The notes under the pieces are model-generated. The model saw only the letters and a list, made by a program, of their open reading frames with translations. It was not told the origin of the DNA and searched no databases. Position numbers and translations under genes: made by a program. This document shows, one piece after another, positions 7,957 through 17,815 of a DNA stretch of 64,000 nt (position 1 is its first letter; each line of letters starts with the position of its first letter). Origin of the DNA: an uncultured Lachnospiraceae bacterium (GTDB lineage: Bacteria; Bacillota; Clostridia; Lachnospirales; Lachnospiraceae); contig CACZFI010000009.1 in the NCBI GenBank assembly GCA_902780405.1, positions 52,241 through 116,240 of the forward strand, read 5' to 3'.

Positions 7957-10900
7957 TTATGCGGAAAAATATCCCTTGATCGCTTCGACGAAGCCGAGAC
8001 GTCCGGATGTAACAAGACGTCCGACGTTAAAGATGCCGAGTCTTCTGAACGATGCCAGCTTATGGCTGCCAAGCACTTCTCCCATCATATCGAAGAAGGT
8101 TTTCGGTTTCGGTACCGTGTTGGCACGATTCGGTTCTTCGGAAATCATGTTCTGAATTCTGTCAGCCAGCGAATTTTCCACGAGTGAGATCAGATTCTCA
8201 CGCAGTTTTGCAACCTCGGGATCTGAATCCACACCGTCCGGATCCTTGGCAAATTTCTCCTGCTGGAGTTTGCGGAAATCATCATACGCCTTTTTGATTA
8301 CCTCTCCCCATTTCTTATCTGCGAAGTAATATTCAAGACCTTTTTCAGCGGATTCTCTGGCGCTGTCATCCATCAGACGATCACGTCTTCTGTATAATTT
8401 TCTTTCGAGAGAGTCGATTCCCACGATATTGCGTGTCTTCTTCCTGAGCTTTCTTGTATACTCGCTGACAAGTTTCTTCTCTCTTTCCTTCTTTTCCTCT
8501 TCCGTGAAGTTCTCCGGATGCTCTTTAATTTCCTTCAGACTGTCATATGCTTCCTGTATGCCCTTTCGCTCAACACCGTCAAGTTCTTTGACCCTTGCGA
8601 TCCACTTTTTGAGATTCTCGTTATAGGTCTTCAGCTGTGCAAGGTTCGTAAGAGGCGCGGAAATGTCTTTTTTAAAGTCTTCCTCTTCCTCTCTGGCCGG
8701 AAGAAGTTTTACAGCATCATCCGCAAAAGGCATAACATGTGTCGTCTTCATATGAAACAGTACACCGGTCATGCTGAGGTGCGTGAATTCCCCTTCGTTC
8801 TTTGCTTCGATCATTTTGTCAAAATCAGCGCACACCGCATTCACAAGGTTCACATTGACCTTTTGCAGAATCTGCGACTGAAGGTATTTGTCTTCGAACT
8901 TCTCGGCAGACATGGAATTGTAATCTTTCAAAATCACGGAACTGTCCGGATTTAAGATTCCCTTCATCTCATGCAGTCTTGTAACCTTCACATCCTGGGT
9001 GCTCGTCTTCATCTTCTGATCTTTCATGATCGTAAGGATGGGATCCGCTCCGTGTTCAACCTCCATCCTGTCGAACTTGTCGATCAACCGGTGGACTTCC
9101 TGCAGCTTTGCGTTCATGTCCTCAATGGTATTGTGCAGTCTCTGCTGCGCCTGGGAGAAATTGAACACTGCCGCCGGCATCTCAAAGCCAAGTTCCTGCG
9201 CCTTGATCAGTGCCGCAAGGATACGCTGTCCGACATCCTGTTCCGTACCGAGTCTCATGATCCGGCCGAATGTCTCGCGCAGTTTGGTCTCGTTTTCTTT
9301 GTAAAACTGTTCCGGCGTGTTCTCAAGGAGTGCATGGAAGCCGCGAAGGAAACCGTCCGGATCCATAAACGTCGCACTCGTCATCATGAGCATGATCTGT
9401 TCCTGCTGCTTCTTGGTAAGCTGGGTACAGTTACCGAAATCGATCACGGTAGCACATTTGTCATCAATCATGATGTTGCCGGCATGCAGATCGCCGTGAT
9501 AGAAACCTGCGCCGTATATGCCTTCGGTTACCCATTTCTCGGCAAGCTTTACGATATAGGTCTGCTTTCTCTCGAGGGAATTCTTAAGTGCAATCAGCTG
9601 TGCCCTCGCCTTGCCGTGTTCGGATACATTTTGCGCAGTGATCTTCAAGTTTTCTTTATCAAATGTACCGTCGTCCTTCTTTACATAGAATTTGGACAGT
9701 GCCTCATCCTTCTTTTGATCCACTTCCTCTATGAACTTGTCGACCGTCGTTCCCGGAGCCATATCCACGATCATAGCGCTTTCCGTCGGCTCTGCAAGAT
9801 CGGACAGTTTCATGGCCTGGACAATTTCCGCACCGTTGTCGTAGATCTGTCCGCTTACCACATTTCTTGCCTCGATGGTCAGATCGACTTCTTCCTCAAA
9901 ACGCTTCAGCTGGCCTTTGTAGGTTGCAAGCATACCGCCCGTCTCATCGGTCATGGCCGCGCAGGACTGCATCAGTGTCTTTTCACGCTCCATGCGGTTT
10001 CTCGCATCCGGCCGGAGCAGTTTTACAACGACCTGTTTTCCGTCCTCGGGAAGATTCGGTCCGTAAGCCTTGCACAGGAAGGCCTGTCCCACCGAAGCCG
10101 CACCCAGGGATTTGACCACATCAAGTTTGGTCAGACGCTTGTGGGAACGATCCACCAGGCTGGAAAGTTCTGCCGTAACAACCGCATCCGGAATCGGCAT
10201 CAGGTTGGACTTCATATCCTTCACGGCAAGTTTCAGTTTCAGCGGAAGGGAATTCTCCGGAATTCCCTGCAGCATCTTCTGAAGCAGCGGTCCCGCGCCC
10301 TTAAAGACACCGCCCAGGAAGTTGCCCTGCACTTCCTCTTCGTATGCATCATACGCTTCCTGCGACTTGAAGTCCTCGACCTTTTTGCTGACACCGCTGT
10401 TTCTGATGGCGGAAGCGAACATCCTGCGCTTGTCCTCGTTGGACATATGCATAAAGTAGTTCTTCATGACCAGTTTCGTAAAAAGGCCCTGTCCGCGACG
10501 ACCCTTTGTAGCATCATCGATGATGTTGTTTAAAGCCCTGGTCCCTTCCAGAGGGCTCATCTGATCGTAATCTTTTTTCTTTTGCGCCTTATAACTTGCG
10601 AAACGATGGGACAGCGCTGACCTGAGATTGTTGAATCTGATCTTTCTGTCAAGCGGCTTCATCGACCAGATGTTGTTCGGTATAAACACAGACTCATATT
10701 CTGCCCTAAAGCCGGGAGAGATGATCTCCGCAACCTCCATCAGCTTTTCATAACATTGCTTCTGTTCCTCAATGTCGAGATCACCTTCTGAAGGATTCGG
10801 TACTTTTGCCCATGTAAGCTCTTCGCCATCGTCAAACATCTTGTCGACGACCTTTTCGATCTCTTTCTGAAATGATTTGGTAGAACCCAGGATGCTGGCG

Positions 10901-13900
10901 TCGATATCCTCCTCAACCTGTGCAAACTTTGTCTTGAGTTCTTCGGCTTTTATGGAAAGTCCTGTGGCAAGTTTTCCTTTTTGTATGGTCTCCCTGGACA
11001 TCAGGAAAGCCCCCTCGGTATTTCGGATCTCGTCCATATCCTTGGATAAGACAACCGACTCAAGGTTATTGATAATGATCGCTTTTAATCCGCCCTGTTT
11101 TTCCGCTCCGGCCTCTTCGACGATATCTTCTCCCGGAAGCGCCATCTTTTCGACTGTCGCGCGTATAAGCTCCGGTTTGTTGATCATCAGAATGAAGGTG
11201 TCGAGATTCTTGTTCTCACCGATCACCTTCGGCATGAGCATATCAAAAATACGGCTTTTCTTTTTGGCTTCCCTGTTGCCCTTTCGTCCGGTCTTTGTAT
11301 CATCCTTGATGTACTTGTCGTTGGTGTTCCAGCTCTCCTCGCCGTAGAGCATGTCCGCGATGAAATTCTTGACTCTTAGCTCTTCCTGCGTCCATGCGGA
11401 TGCCGCTGCCTCAGCCGTAGACTTCTCGATTTTGATCTGGTTCGTGGCTGCAACTCGCATAAGCGGGTTGGTCTCCGTGCGATGTAAAAATGCAAGGGTC
11501 TCCGCAGCGTTGACTTTCTCAACCGAGGTATTCTCAATTCGGTTGACTTCTTTTATGATCTCGATGTTCTTCATCCGTCCGTCGAGAATCGCCGTCGCAT
11601 AGTCATACAGCTTTTCATGACTGATATTGGAAAAGAATCCGGCATTTTTTCCGGTTGCGTGTTTGAGCACGGAAAGGCAGCGCTGTCTCAGCCGTCCCAC
11701 GTCTCCCGGAGTCATTTGCTTTTCGTCCTTGTGCAGTGGCTGTAAGACCGCAAGTGCTTCCTCGCTGCCGTAAAGGTCCGAACGCTCACAGATATCCGAA
11801 TTGATCTTCTCGATCAAAAACTCGGCGTTATAGGGCATTGCCAGACTCTTTTGTCCGATGGTGATCTGCATGGTCTCACCGTCTCTGACGAGACCGACTT
11901 CCACGCCGGCCAGCCTGATCCTGGCCGCGGACGTACCGCTCATCTTGCCCAGGAGTTCACGAAGCTCAAAGAGATCGCGCTTCAGTGTTTTTTTGCTGCT
12001 AAGGCTTTCGATCATGGCGCTCGGTGTCTGCATCATCGCAAAGAACCTGGCTATTTCAAGCTTCGTCCCCTTGAAGTATTTCAGATAATTCTTTACCCGA
12101 TCCGTCTTATTGAAATCGGTTTGGATATCCATTTTGGGAATGGAGTCAAGTTCGGGTTCCGGATCGCGGTCTTCAATCTTGTACGCAGCTCCGACGATTC
12201 TGTTGGCTGATGCAACAAACCCCAAACCCGGTTTCGATCCGTTCTTTGATTCCCGAAACCGCTTCAACGCATCCTTGAATCCGGTTTTGAATCGTGTGCC
12301 CGAGAGTTCATCTGCCACAAATGACATAAGACCGTATTTTGGATTCTGCACCTCGCCGTTCATCGGACGATCTTCATCGGCAAGCAGATCTTCTACCTGA
12401 TGCGCCAGATCAATGAGGATGGTGGTATCTTCCGTACTGAGGCCCTGATCCACGGCCTTTTTCTCCAGTCTGGCAATATCTTCAAATGCATTACACAGCA
12501 AGGTCAGGTTCCAGGTTCCCTTGGATACCAGACTCTCCTTGCCTTTCCATTTTTTGACCTTTCCGTGGCGTGCTTCTACTTCATCCTCGAGTCCTTCACT
12601 TCCGCCTCTGGAAAGATCTCCGACCATAAGCATCTGTGCGTGGCTCGTAAGATTGTCTCCCGCGAGATCAAATGCAAGTTTTCTGGTGTAGTGATTCAGT
12701 ATGATCTCAGCGCTTGCTCTGGCACTCTCTGTCTCCGATGTAAGCTTTAAGAGTACAAGTGCAGCCATATGGTCCGTAACCTGCGCCTTGTTGTCCGCAA
12801 GAATCTTTTTGATATCTGCGGACATTCCGCCCTGAAGGTTGGAAACCGATTCATACAGTTTGAGAATCTGGCGAAATACCTCATCCCGGTAAACCGAAAG
12901 GTTCTTTCTGATCAGTGTCTCAATCTTTTTCTCCGAGATCGGGGCAACCGGAAGTCCAAGTTTTTCTCCCCTATTTACGATGTCAAGCAACTGTTTTTTT
13001 AACGCAAGGGACTGTGCCTTGTCCGTATAAGCCAGTTGATTCTTGTCATAACCAATGGCGATCTTTCTTTTGACCACATCCGCAATCCGTTTGTACAGAG
13101 GAGATGCCTGTTTGCCCTGGTCCAAAATGCGATTCGTAACCGAGGTGTTCTGATACATATAGCCAAAAGCGATTCGGAGACCTTCTCTTTCGATCGGTCC
13201 GGAATATCCTTTTTCAATGTCTCCTCTTGCTGCGCCCAAAACAAGTCGAAGGCGCAGATCCTCCGCACTTCCGAACTCGACATGCATACGCTCCCTGATC
13301 AGTTCAAGAAGCTTTTCCTTCATTCTCAGGTTCATGACTGTGAGGCGTCTGCTCTCCTGCGTCGACTTCTCCGCAACATGAAGCCCCTTCTTGTTGAAGT
13401 AGATTTCTCCTTCTTCCGTATTCGAAATAAGCGCCTGGAAATCATCCAAAGTAAGCCCTTCGATACCGGTCAGCTTTTCCTGCTTGTTTCGAAGTGCCTC
13501 AGCGCGAACAATCTCTTTTTGCTTCGATGCCTTACCATACGTATTTACGATACGCTGGTACATTTCTCGTCCTTCTTCATGATCAAGTTTCAATTCCGTA
13601 TGCCTGTTCAAAGTTTTTGCAGATACGCCGTTCAACTTCATCATGATACGTCCGAGCACAAAAGAACGCATCAGCTTTTCGGCAAGCTGCGTTTCTTTTC
13701 TGCCGTTTTTCTTGCCGATGTTGTATGTGATCTCATCGTTGTAGTGGTCGCGGTACATAGGATCCCGCATAACCTCTTTCTGCGCCGTATAATATGCGGC
13801 AATCGAACGTAAGGATTCCAGTTTTCTTGTGAGCGAACGCTTGTATTCCGGCTCAAGGCTATCAAAGAAAGCATTCTTTGACGCCAGACTGTCAAAAGCC

Positions 13901-14508
13901 GAGATCTGTCCTGTCAGGCGCTCCAGTTCTTCTGCGTGAATTGCGATTTCCTGATCCGACTCTAAGTGGAGTTTGCTGATATCCACGCGCATCAGCATGA
14001 AGGCCATCTCGGACAGAGCGGCACGTCTGTTCTCTTTTTTCGCAGCTTCATCACCTTCGGAGGAAAAATAAAGCCCGGCAATATTCTTATTGCGCTCCTC
14101 CTCTTCGTCTTCGAAGATCATAAACTGTGCAAGATCTCTGGCATCTGTCTGCAGAGGATTGACTCCCTCCGGAAGATGTCTCCTGAGGTTCGCCGTAAGA
14201 CGACCTGCGTACTCACTCTCTGCTTTATCGATCAGAGTTTCATTCTGCTTTTTATAAAAAAGACGGGAAGACGCATTCTTCTGCTTTTCTTTTCTGCTCT
14301 TTCCGACAATACGCTCTTTAAACTCGGTTCCAAAAGAATCGAGCCAGTCCGTTTTCTCCGGATGTGCGGTCAGCTTGTCCTGTTCCGTCTTCTTCAGCTG
14401 CTCCTGCGGGCGGGCATCCGAAAAGAGATTCTCGTCATGCTGGTTGATCCGGATTTCCTGTGGTTTCTCCTCAATATTCTTTTCCCGGTTTTGTAAGAGT
14501 TGATCCAT
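7957..14508 (-). CDS. giant 2183-residue protein with ABC1/UbiB-type atypical kinase core
   Basis: One uninterrupted frame of 2183 codons. Residues about 1450-1780 form an ABC1 (AarF/UbiB) kinase-like core: Ala-rich loop LGAASVGQAFLC near 1468, VVVKLLRP with the presumed ATP lysine near 1493, catalytic loop HGDLHAGNIMIDD near 1669, and VIDFGNCTQL (DFG-like) near 1688. The order and spacing match UbiB, but usual members have about 500-560 residues and often C-terminal membrane helices. Here about 1450 residues precede and 400 follow, both rich in Lys/Glu and predicted helical, without signal peptide or clear membrane segment. An AAGGA site precedes the ATG at 14508. It follows a GNAT-like gene by 26 bp under one promoter. 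Function unknown; isoprenoid-quinone biosynthesis is unlikely in this context. Confidence 0.85.
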   Translation of the reverse strand: MDQLLQNREKNIEEKPQEIRINQHDENLFSDARPQEQLKKTEQDKLTAHPEKTDWLDSFGTEFKERIVGKSRKEKQKNASSRLFYKKQNETLIDKAESEYAGRLTANLRRHLPEGVNPLQTDARDLAQFMIFEDEEEERNKNIAGLYFSSEGDEAAKKENRRAALSEMAFMLMRVDISKLHLESDQEIAIHAEELERLTGQISAFDSLASKNAFFDSLEPEYKRSLTRKLESLRSIAAYYTAQKEVMRDPMYRDHYNDEITYNIGKKNGRKETQLAEKLMRSFVLGRIMMKLNGVSAKTLNRHTELKLDHEEGREMYQRIVNTYGKASKQKEIVRAEALRNKQEKLTGIEGLTLDDFQALISNTEEGEIYFNKKGLHVAEKSTQESRRLTVMNLRMKEKLLELIRERMHVEFGSAEDLRLRLVLGAARGDIEKGYSGPIEREGLRIAFGYMYQNTSVTNRILDQGKQASPLYKRIADVVKRKIAIGYDKNQLAYTDKAQSLALKKQLLDIVNRGEKLGLPVAPISEKKIETLIRKNLSVYRDEVFRQILKLYESVSNLQGGMSADIKKILADNKAQVTDHMAALVLLKLTSETESARASAEIILNHYTRKLAFDLAGDNLTSHAQMLMVGDLSRGGSEGLEDEVEARHGKVKKWKGKESLVSKGTWNLTLLCNAFEDIARLEKKAVDQGLSTEDTTILIDLAHQVEDLLADEDRPMNGEVQNPKYGLMSFVADELSGTRFKTGFKDALKRFRESKNGSKPGLGFVASANRIVGAAYKIEDRDPEPELDSIPKMDIQTDFNKTDRVKNYLKYFKGTKLEIARFFAMMQTPSAMIESLSSKKTLKRDLFELRELLGKMSGTSAARIRLAGVEVGLVRDGETMQITIGQKSLAMPYNAEFLIEKINSDICERSDLYGSEEALAVLQPLHKDEKQMTPGDVGRLRQRCLSVLKHATGKNAGFFSNISHEKLYDYATAILDGRMKNIEIIKEVNRIENTSVEKVNAAETLAFLHRTETNPLMRVAATNQIKIEKSTAEAAASAWTQEELRVKNFIADMLYGEESWNTNDKYIKDDTKTGRKGNREAKKKSRIFDMLMPKVIGENKNLDTFILMINKPELIRATVEKMALPGEDIVEEAGAEKQGGLKAIIINNLESVVLSKDMDEIRNTEGAFLMSRETIQKGKLATGLSIKAEELKTKFAQVEEDIDASILGSTKSFQKEIEKVVDKMFDDGEELTWAKVPNPSEGDLDIEEQKQCYEKLMEVAEIISPGFRAEYESVFIPNNIWSMKPLDRKIRFNNLRSALSHRFASYKAQKKKDYDQMSPLEGTRALNNIIDDATKGRRGQGLFTKLVMKNYFMHMSNEDKRRMFASAIRNSGVSKKVEDFKSQEAYDAYEEEVQGNFLGGVFKGAGPLLQKMLQGIPENSLPLKLKLAVKDMKSNLMPIPDAVVTAELSSLVDRSHKRLTKLDVVKSLGAASVGQAFLCKAYGPNLPEDGKQVVVKLLRPDARNRMEREKTLMQSCAAMTDETGGMLATYKGQLKRFEEEVDLTIEARNVVSGQIYDNGAEIVQAMKLSDLAEPTESAMIVDMAPGTTVDKFIEEVDQKKDEALSKFYVKKDDGTFDKENLKITAQNVSEHGKARAQLIALKNSLERKQTYIVKLAEKWVTEGIYGAGFYHGDLHAGNIMIDDKCATVIDFGNCTQLTKKQQEQIMLMMTSATFMDPDGFLRGFHALLENTPEQFYKENETKLRETFGRIMRLGTEQDVGQRILAALIKAQELGFEMPAAVFNFSQAQQRLHNTIEDMNAKLQEVHRLIDKFDRMEVEHGADPILTIMKDQKMKTSTQDVKVTRLHEMKGILNPDSSVILKDYNSMSAEKFEDKYLQSQILQKVNVNLVNAVCADFDKMIEAKNEGEFTHLSMTGVLFHMKTTHVMPFADDAVKLLPAREEEEDFKKDISAPLTNLAQLKTYNENLKKWIARVKELDGVERKGIQEAYDSLKEIKEHPENFTEEEKKEREKKLVSEYTRKLRKKTRNIVGIDSLERKLYRRRDRLMDDSARESAEKGLEYYFADKKWGEVIKKAYDDFRKLQQEKFAKDPDGVDSDPEVAKLRENLISLVENSLADRIQNMISEEPNRANTVPKPKTFFDMMGEVLGSHKLASFRRLGIFNVGRLVTSGRLGFVEAIKGYFSA

Positions 14509-14534
14509 AGCGTATTCCTTTCATCCCGAAACAA

Positions 14535-15440
14535 CTATCCATGCATCGGCCACTTCATCTCAATACTTCTCTGTATCGGCGAAATCCCGATCTGCTCGTC
14601 CATAGGTTCCAGCGAAGGAACCGATGCGCAGATCTCATATTCCACCTCTCCCGTTTCTTCGGAAACCGGTTTGGTCGCAAGTTTCACATGCCCTGCCACT
14701 TCCGGCTTTTCTCCTTCCGGGAGATATCTTTCGAACAATTTTCTCACAACCTCTGTCACAGAAACTGCACACACTTTCGTTTTTTCCGGGTATTCCACAA
14801 TCCCACCCGCAATCTTTCGAATTGTCGAAAGACCGCAGAATACCGCCTTCGGTTCCTTCGGCGCGTAGTTTACGAGAAGGTCGATCGTGATCATTCCCTC
14901 GGTTTCCGTGCACAGGAGCACATTTTTGACCGTGTAATCGTAATCGAAAACAACACCGCTCAAATCCTCGGAAAAGGCGGCAAGCTCTTTCTCATGTATC
15001 GCCATGTGCCGATGCATAAGCGTCTTAAGCAGGGTTTCCCGGTCTGCCAGAAACATATCCCGAAGCGGTTTAAAATGATAACCGTACATATCGTCCGCGA
15101 CCGGTCTGTCTTTTTCTTCCGTCTCCAGGATTCGGGTAAGCGGGGCACAGTACACTTCAGCTTCGTCGGAGCAGGTATATCCCGACACAGCCAAAAGGGT
15201 TTCTACTTCGGGCAGTCCGTCATAAAACCGTGCGACCATACGCTTCGCTCCGTGTGCCGCCGCTTCACGTTCGGCTGCCGCAACAAGCGCACCTGCGATC
15301 CCCATATGTCGGGATGATTCCGGAACATATAGGTATAAAAGACATGCTGTCCCGTCTTCAATCTTCAAAGTAACAAAGGCCCCATAACCTGTTTTAAGCC
15401 TGATATATCCTTGTTCATCTGTGATTTTCTGTAGCGCCAT
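14535..15440 (-). CDS. GNAT-family acetyltransferase-like protein
   Basis: A 301-residue protein. Its N-terminal 100 residues carry the acetyl-CoA-binding GNAT motif A: LLYLYVPESSRHMGIAGALV followed by AAEREAAAHGAKRM, then an SGYTCSDEAEVY motif B-like end. The remaining 200 residues are not recognised. The ATG at 15440 is preferred: GGAG lies 8 bp upstream and the promoter at 15478-15506 lies inside the longer alternative frame from 15524. It is the first gene of a two-gene operon with the giant ABC1-kinase protein; acetylation of that protein or of its target is conceivable but only inference. Confidence 0.65.
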   Translation of the reverse strand: MALQKITDEQGYIRLKTGYGAFVTLKIEDGTACLLYLYVPESSRHMGIAGALVAAAEREAAAHGAKRMVARFYDGLPEVETLLAVSGYTCSDEAEVYCAPLTRILETEEKDRPVADDMYGYHFKPLRDMFLADRETLLKTLMHRHMAIHEKELAAFSEDLSGVVFDYDYTVKNVLLCTETEGMITIDLLVNYAPKEPKAVFCGLSTIRKIAGGIVEYPEKTKVCAVSVTEVVRKLFERYLPEGEKPEVAGHVKLATKPVSEETGEVEYEICASVPSLEPMDEQIGISPIQRSIEMKWPMHG

Positions 15441-15477
15441 GCTCATTTCTCCGTTTTCGTACAAAAATCCAAAATAT

Positions 15478-15506
15478 ATCGTATCACACCCGATATCTGT
15501 TTTCAA
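15478..15506 (-). promoter_or_regulatory. promoter of the GNAT/giant kinase operon
   Basis: Minus strand: -35 TTGAAA (15501-15506), 17-bp spacer, -10 TACGAT (15478-15483). It supports translation starting at 15440 instead of farther upstream. Confidence 0.65.
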
Positions 15507-15622
15507 CGAAAACCCTTTGATCATCGCAGCTGGGTGGATTCAAAAAATTCAAATGATTTCCATAAATCCCCCGCTCCCATCCGTATATTGATTATAAGCT
15601 AAAAAGCAAAGGAGGAACCCCT

Positions 15623-16162
15623 ATGAAAAGACCCGCAATCATCAGTATCATCTTAGCACTTGCTGTAATCGGAGGCCTCACCGGCGCCTACGTGATCCGA
15701 GAAAACTCAACAAAGAAATCGAAGCATTACAACAAGTTGATCCTCGAGCGCACAGTCGGATGTCAATTAAAGGAGAACGAGCGGGAACTCGAGAAAATCC
15801 CCTGCAAGTCCTACCATGTAGAAACCACTGATGTCGGGGATGTATTAAACTATATTGACTTCTACGTCTTTGATGACGAAGCAAGCGCCAACTACGTTTT
15901 TCTCAGATGCGGAAGAAAGTGGTTTCAAGACGGTTCCGAGTACGGTGACAACTATGTACGAGGCTGGCAGGCCGGCGTCTGCGATGCAGAAATCGAAAGC
16001 TACCTGTACATCACCGGCAACATGATCATCGTTGCAGATCTCCAGTGTGTCAGCTGCTGGGCCGAAGAGCCCCCTTACGAGGTCGGTTCCTCTGTCAAAG
16101 AAAACATTTCCAAACGCCCTTCACCGGATGAGATTGTGTTTTACATCACAAGCAACTTCTAG
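15623..16162 (+). CDS. hypothetical protein with N-terminal membrane anchor
   Basis: A 179-residue protein not recognised as a family member. Residues 5-27 form one hydrophobic segment (IISIILALAVIGGLTGAYVI), so it is a signal-anchored or exported protein. The rest is a small globular domain with four cysteines. AAAGGAGG sits 7-10 bp before the ATG. It is one of few plus-strand genes, standing alone between two minus-strand operons, and converges on guaA. A Lachnospiraceae-specific surface protein is possible. Confidence 0.7.
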   Translation: MKRPAIISIILALAVIGGLTGAYVIRENSTKKSKHYNKLILERTVGCQLKENERELEKIPCKSYHVETTDVGDVLNYIDFYVFDDEASANYVFLRCGRKWFQDGSEYGDNYVRGWQAGVCDAEIESYLYITGNMIIVADLQCVSCWAEEPPYEVGSSVKENISKRPSPDEIVFYITSNF

Positions 16163-16211
16163 CCCCCCTGTTTCAATGCTATTATCCGGTGTTTTCTTCC
16201 GGAACTGTTGT

Positions 16212-16243
16212 AAAAAAAGGAAGCTCCGCTTAGAGGAGCTTCC
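16212..16243 (-). terminator. terminator of the ftsEX-guaA operon
   Basis: 9-bp perfect stem (ggaagctcc / ggagcttcc, arms 16219-16227 and 16235-16243), 7-nt loop, followed on the minus strand by seven T (plus A at 16212-16218). It lies 14 bp after the guaA stop. Confidence 0.88.
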
Positions 16244-16256
16244 CGTTACATGTACA

Positions 16257-17813
16257 TTATAGGAGTTCGATCGTTCCGGGTGGTTTGGATGTGAGATCGT
16301 ACAGTACACGATTGACACCCTTCACCTCGTTGATGATACGGTTCATTACACGCTGCAGGACCTCAAAAGGAATGTCCGTGCAGTCGGCTGTCATAAAGTC
16401 GGAAGTGTTCACCGCGCGAAGCACTACCGCATAGTCGAAGGTTCTGAAATCACCCATCACGCCGACAGAGCGCATATTGGTAAGCGCCGCAAAGTACTGG
16501 TTCGGAAGATCCTTGACACGTCCGTCCGCCTTCGCCTTATCCATCTCATCACGGAAGATGAAGTCTGCATCCTGAACGATACGCACCTTGTCTTCGGTGA
16601 TCTCGTCGATGATACGAACGCCGAGCCCCGGTCCGGGGAAAGGCTGACGGAATACAAGATAATCGGGAATACCGAGTTCAAGTCCCGCACGTCTTACCTC
16701 ATCCTTAAAGAGCATCCGAAGAGGCTCTACAATTTCCTTAAAGTCAACATGCTCAGGCAGGCCGCCAACATTGTGATGCGACTTGATCGTAGCGGACTTT
16801 CCGAGTCCGGACTCGATCACATCCGGGTAGATGGTTCCCTGCGCCAGAAAATCCACAGCTCCGATCTTCTTCGCCTCTTCCTCGAATACGCGAATGAATT
16901 CTTCGCCGATGATCTTACGCTTTCTCTCGGGATCCGTAACGCCTTCCAACGCCTTATAGAATCTGTCCTGTGCATTCACACGGACAAAGTTTAATTCGTA
17001 ATTGCCCGAGGGTCCGAAGATGGCTTCGACCTCGTCCGCTTCATTCTTGCGGAGAAGTCCGTGATCCACGAACACACAGGTAAGCTGCTTGCCGACTGCT
17101 TTAGACAAAAGGACAGCAGCCACAGAGGAGTCAACACCGCCGGAGAGTGCGCAGAGCACGCGTCCGTCGCCGATCTTCTCACGGAGGGATGCAACCGTCA
17201 TGTCCACGAAGGAATCCATCTTCCAATCGCCCTTGCAGCCGCACACCTTATATACAAAATTGTGAAGGATCTCAAGTCCCTGCTCCGTGTGCATAACCTC
17301 CGGATGGAACTGTGTTGCGTAAAGGCCTCTTTCCGGACTTTCCATCGCCGCCACGGGACAGTTGTCCGTATGTGCGGTCACCGTAAATCCTTCCGGTGCC
17401 TCGGCAATATAATCCGTGTGGCTCATCCAGGAATCGATCACCGGCTTCACGCCTTCGAAAATCTTGGAAGATGTTCCGTCGATTTCGGTCTTGGTCCTTC
17501 CGTACTCACTTGTGGGCGCTGTTGCCACGCGGCCTCCGAGCAAATGTGCCATCAGCTGCGAACCATAGCAGATGCCGAGGATGGGAATCCCCAGATCAAA
17601 GATCTCCTTCGAGTAGGAAGGTGAATCCGGCAGATACGCACTGTTGGGGCCACCCGTGAAGATGATGCCCTTGGGTGCAAGCGCGCGAAGTTCTTCGATC
17701 GGCATCGTATGCGGACGCACCTCTGCGTATACGCTGCAGTCACGAACTCTTCTTGCGATCAGCTGATTGTACTGTCCGCCGAAATCAAGCACGATGATCA
17801 TTTCTTTTTCCAT
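16257..17813 (-). CDS. guaA: GMP synthase (glutamine-hydrolysing)
   Basis: A 518-residue enzyme converting XMP to GMP with ATP and glutamine. The N-terminal class I amidotransferase shows [18 protein letters not shown], the nucleophile in [16 protein letters not shown] (Cys near residue 81) and the QFHPEVMHT His/Glu pair. The ATP-pyrophosphatase domain shows the P-loop [18 protein letters not shown], and the C-terminal dimerisation domain ends [10 protein letters not shown] as usual. Length is standard. The start has GGAG 7 bp upstream and lies 2 bp after the S41 protease stop, so guaA is expressed as the last gene of the ftsE operon and has no riboswitch of its own. Confidence 0.97.
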   Translation of the reverse strand: MEKEMIIVLDFGGQYNQLIARRVRDCSVYAEVRPHTMPIEELRALAPKGIIFTGGPNSAYLPDSPSYSKEIFDLGIPILGICYGSQLMAHLLGGRVATAPTSEYGRTKTEIDGTSSKIFEGVKPVIDSWMSHTDYIAEAPEGFTVTAHTDNCPVAAMESPERGLYATQFHPEVMHTEQGLEILHNFVYKVCGCKGDWKMDSFVDMTVASLREKIGDGRVLCALSGGVDSSVAAVLLSKAVGKQLTCVFVDHGLLRKNEADEVEAIFGPSGNYELNFVRVNAQDRFYKALEGVTDPERKRKIIGEEFIRVFEEEAKKIGAVDFLAQGTIYPDVIESGLGKSATIKSHHNVGGLPEHVDFKEIVEPLRMLFKDEVRRAGLELGIPDYLVFRQPFPGPGLGVRIIDEITEDKVRIVQDADFIFRDEMDKAKADGRVKDLPNQYFAALTNMRSVGVMGDFRTFDYAVVLRAVNTSDFMTADCTDIPFEVLQRVMNRIINEVKGVNRVLYDLTSKPPGTIELL

Positions 17814-17815
17814 GT

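Noticed and set aside
8971..10533. 520-codon plus-strand frame opposite the giant gene
   Set aside because: It is antisense to the ABC1 kinase core, whose motifs are clear on the minus strand; composition is typical of a shadow frame.
17814..17815. Guanine riboswitch or T-box before guaA
   Set aside because: Only 2 bp separate guaA from the S41 protease gene, so no leader exists.
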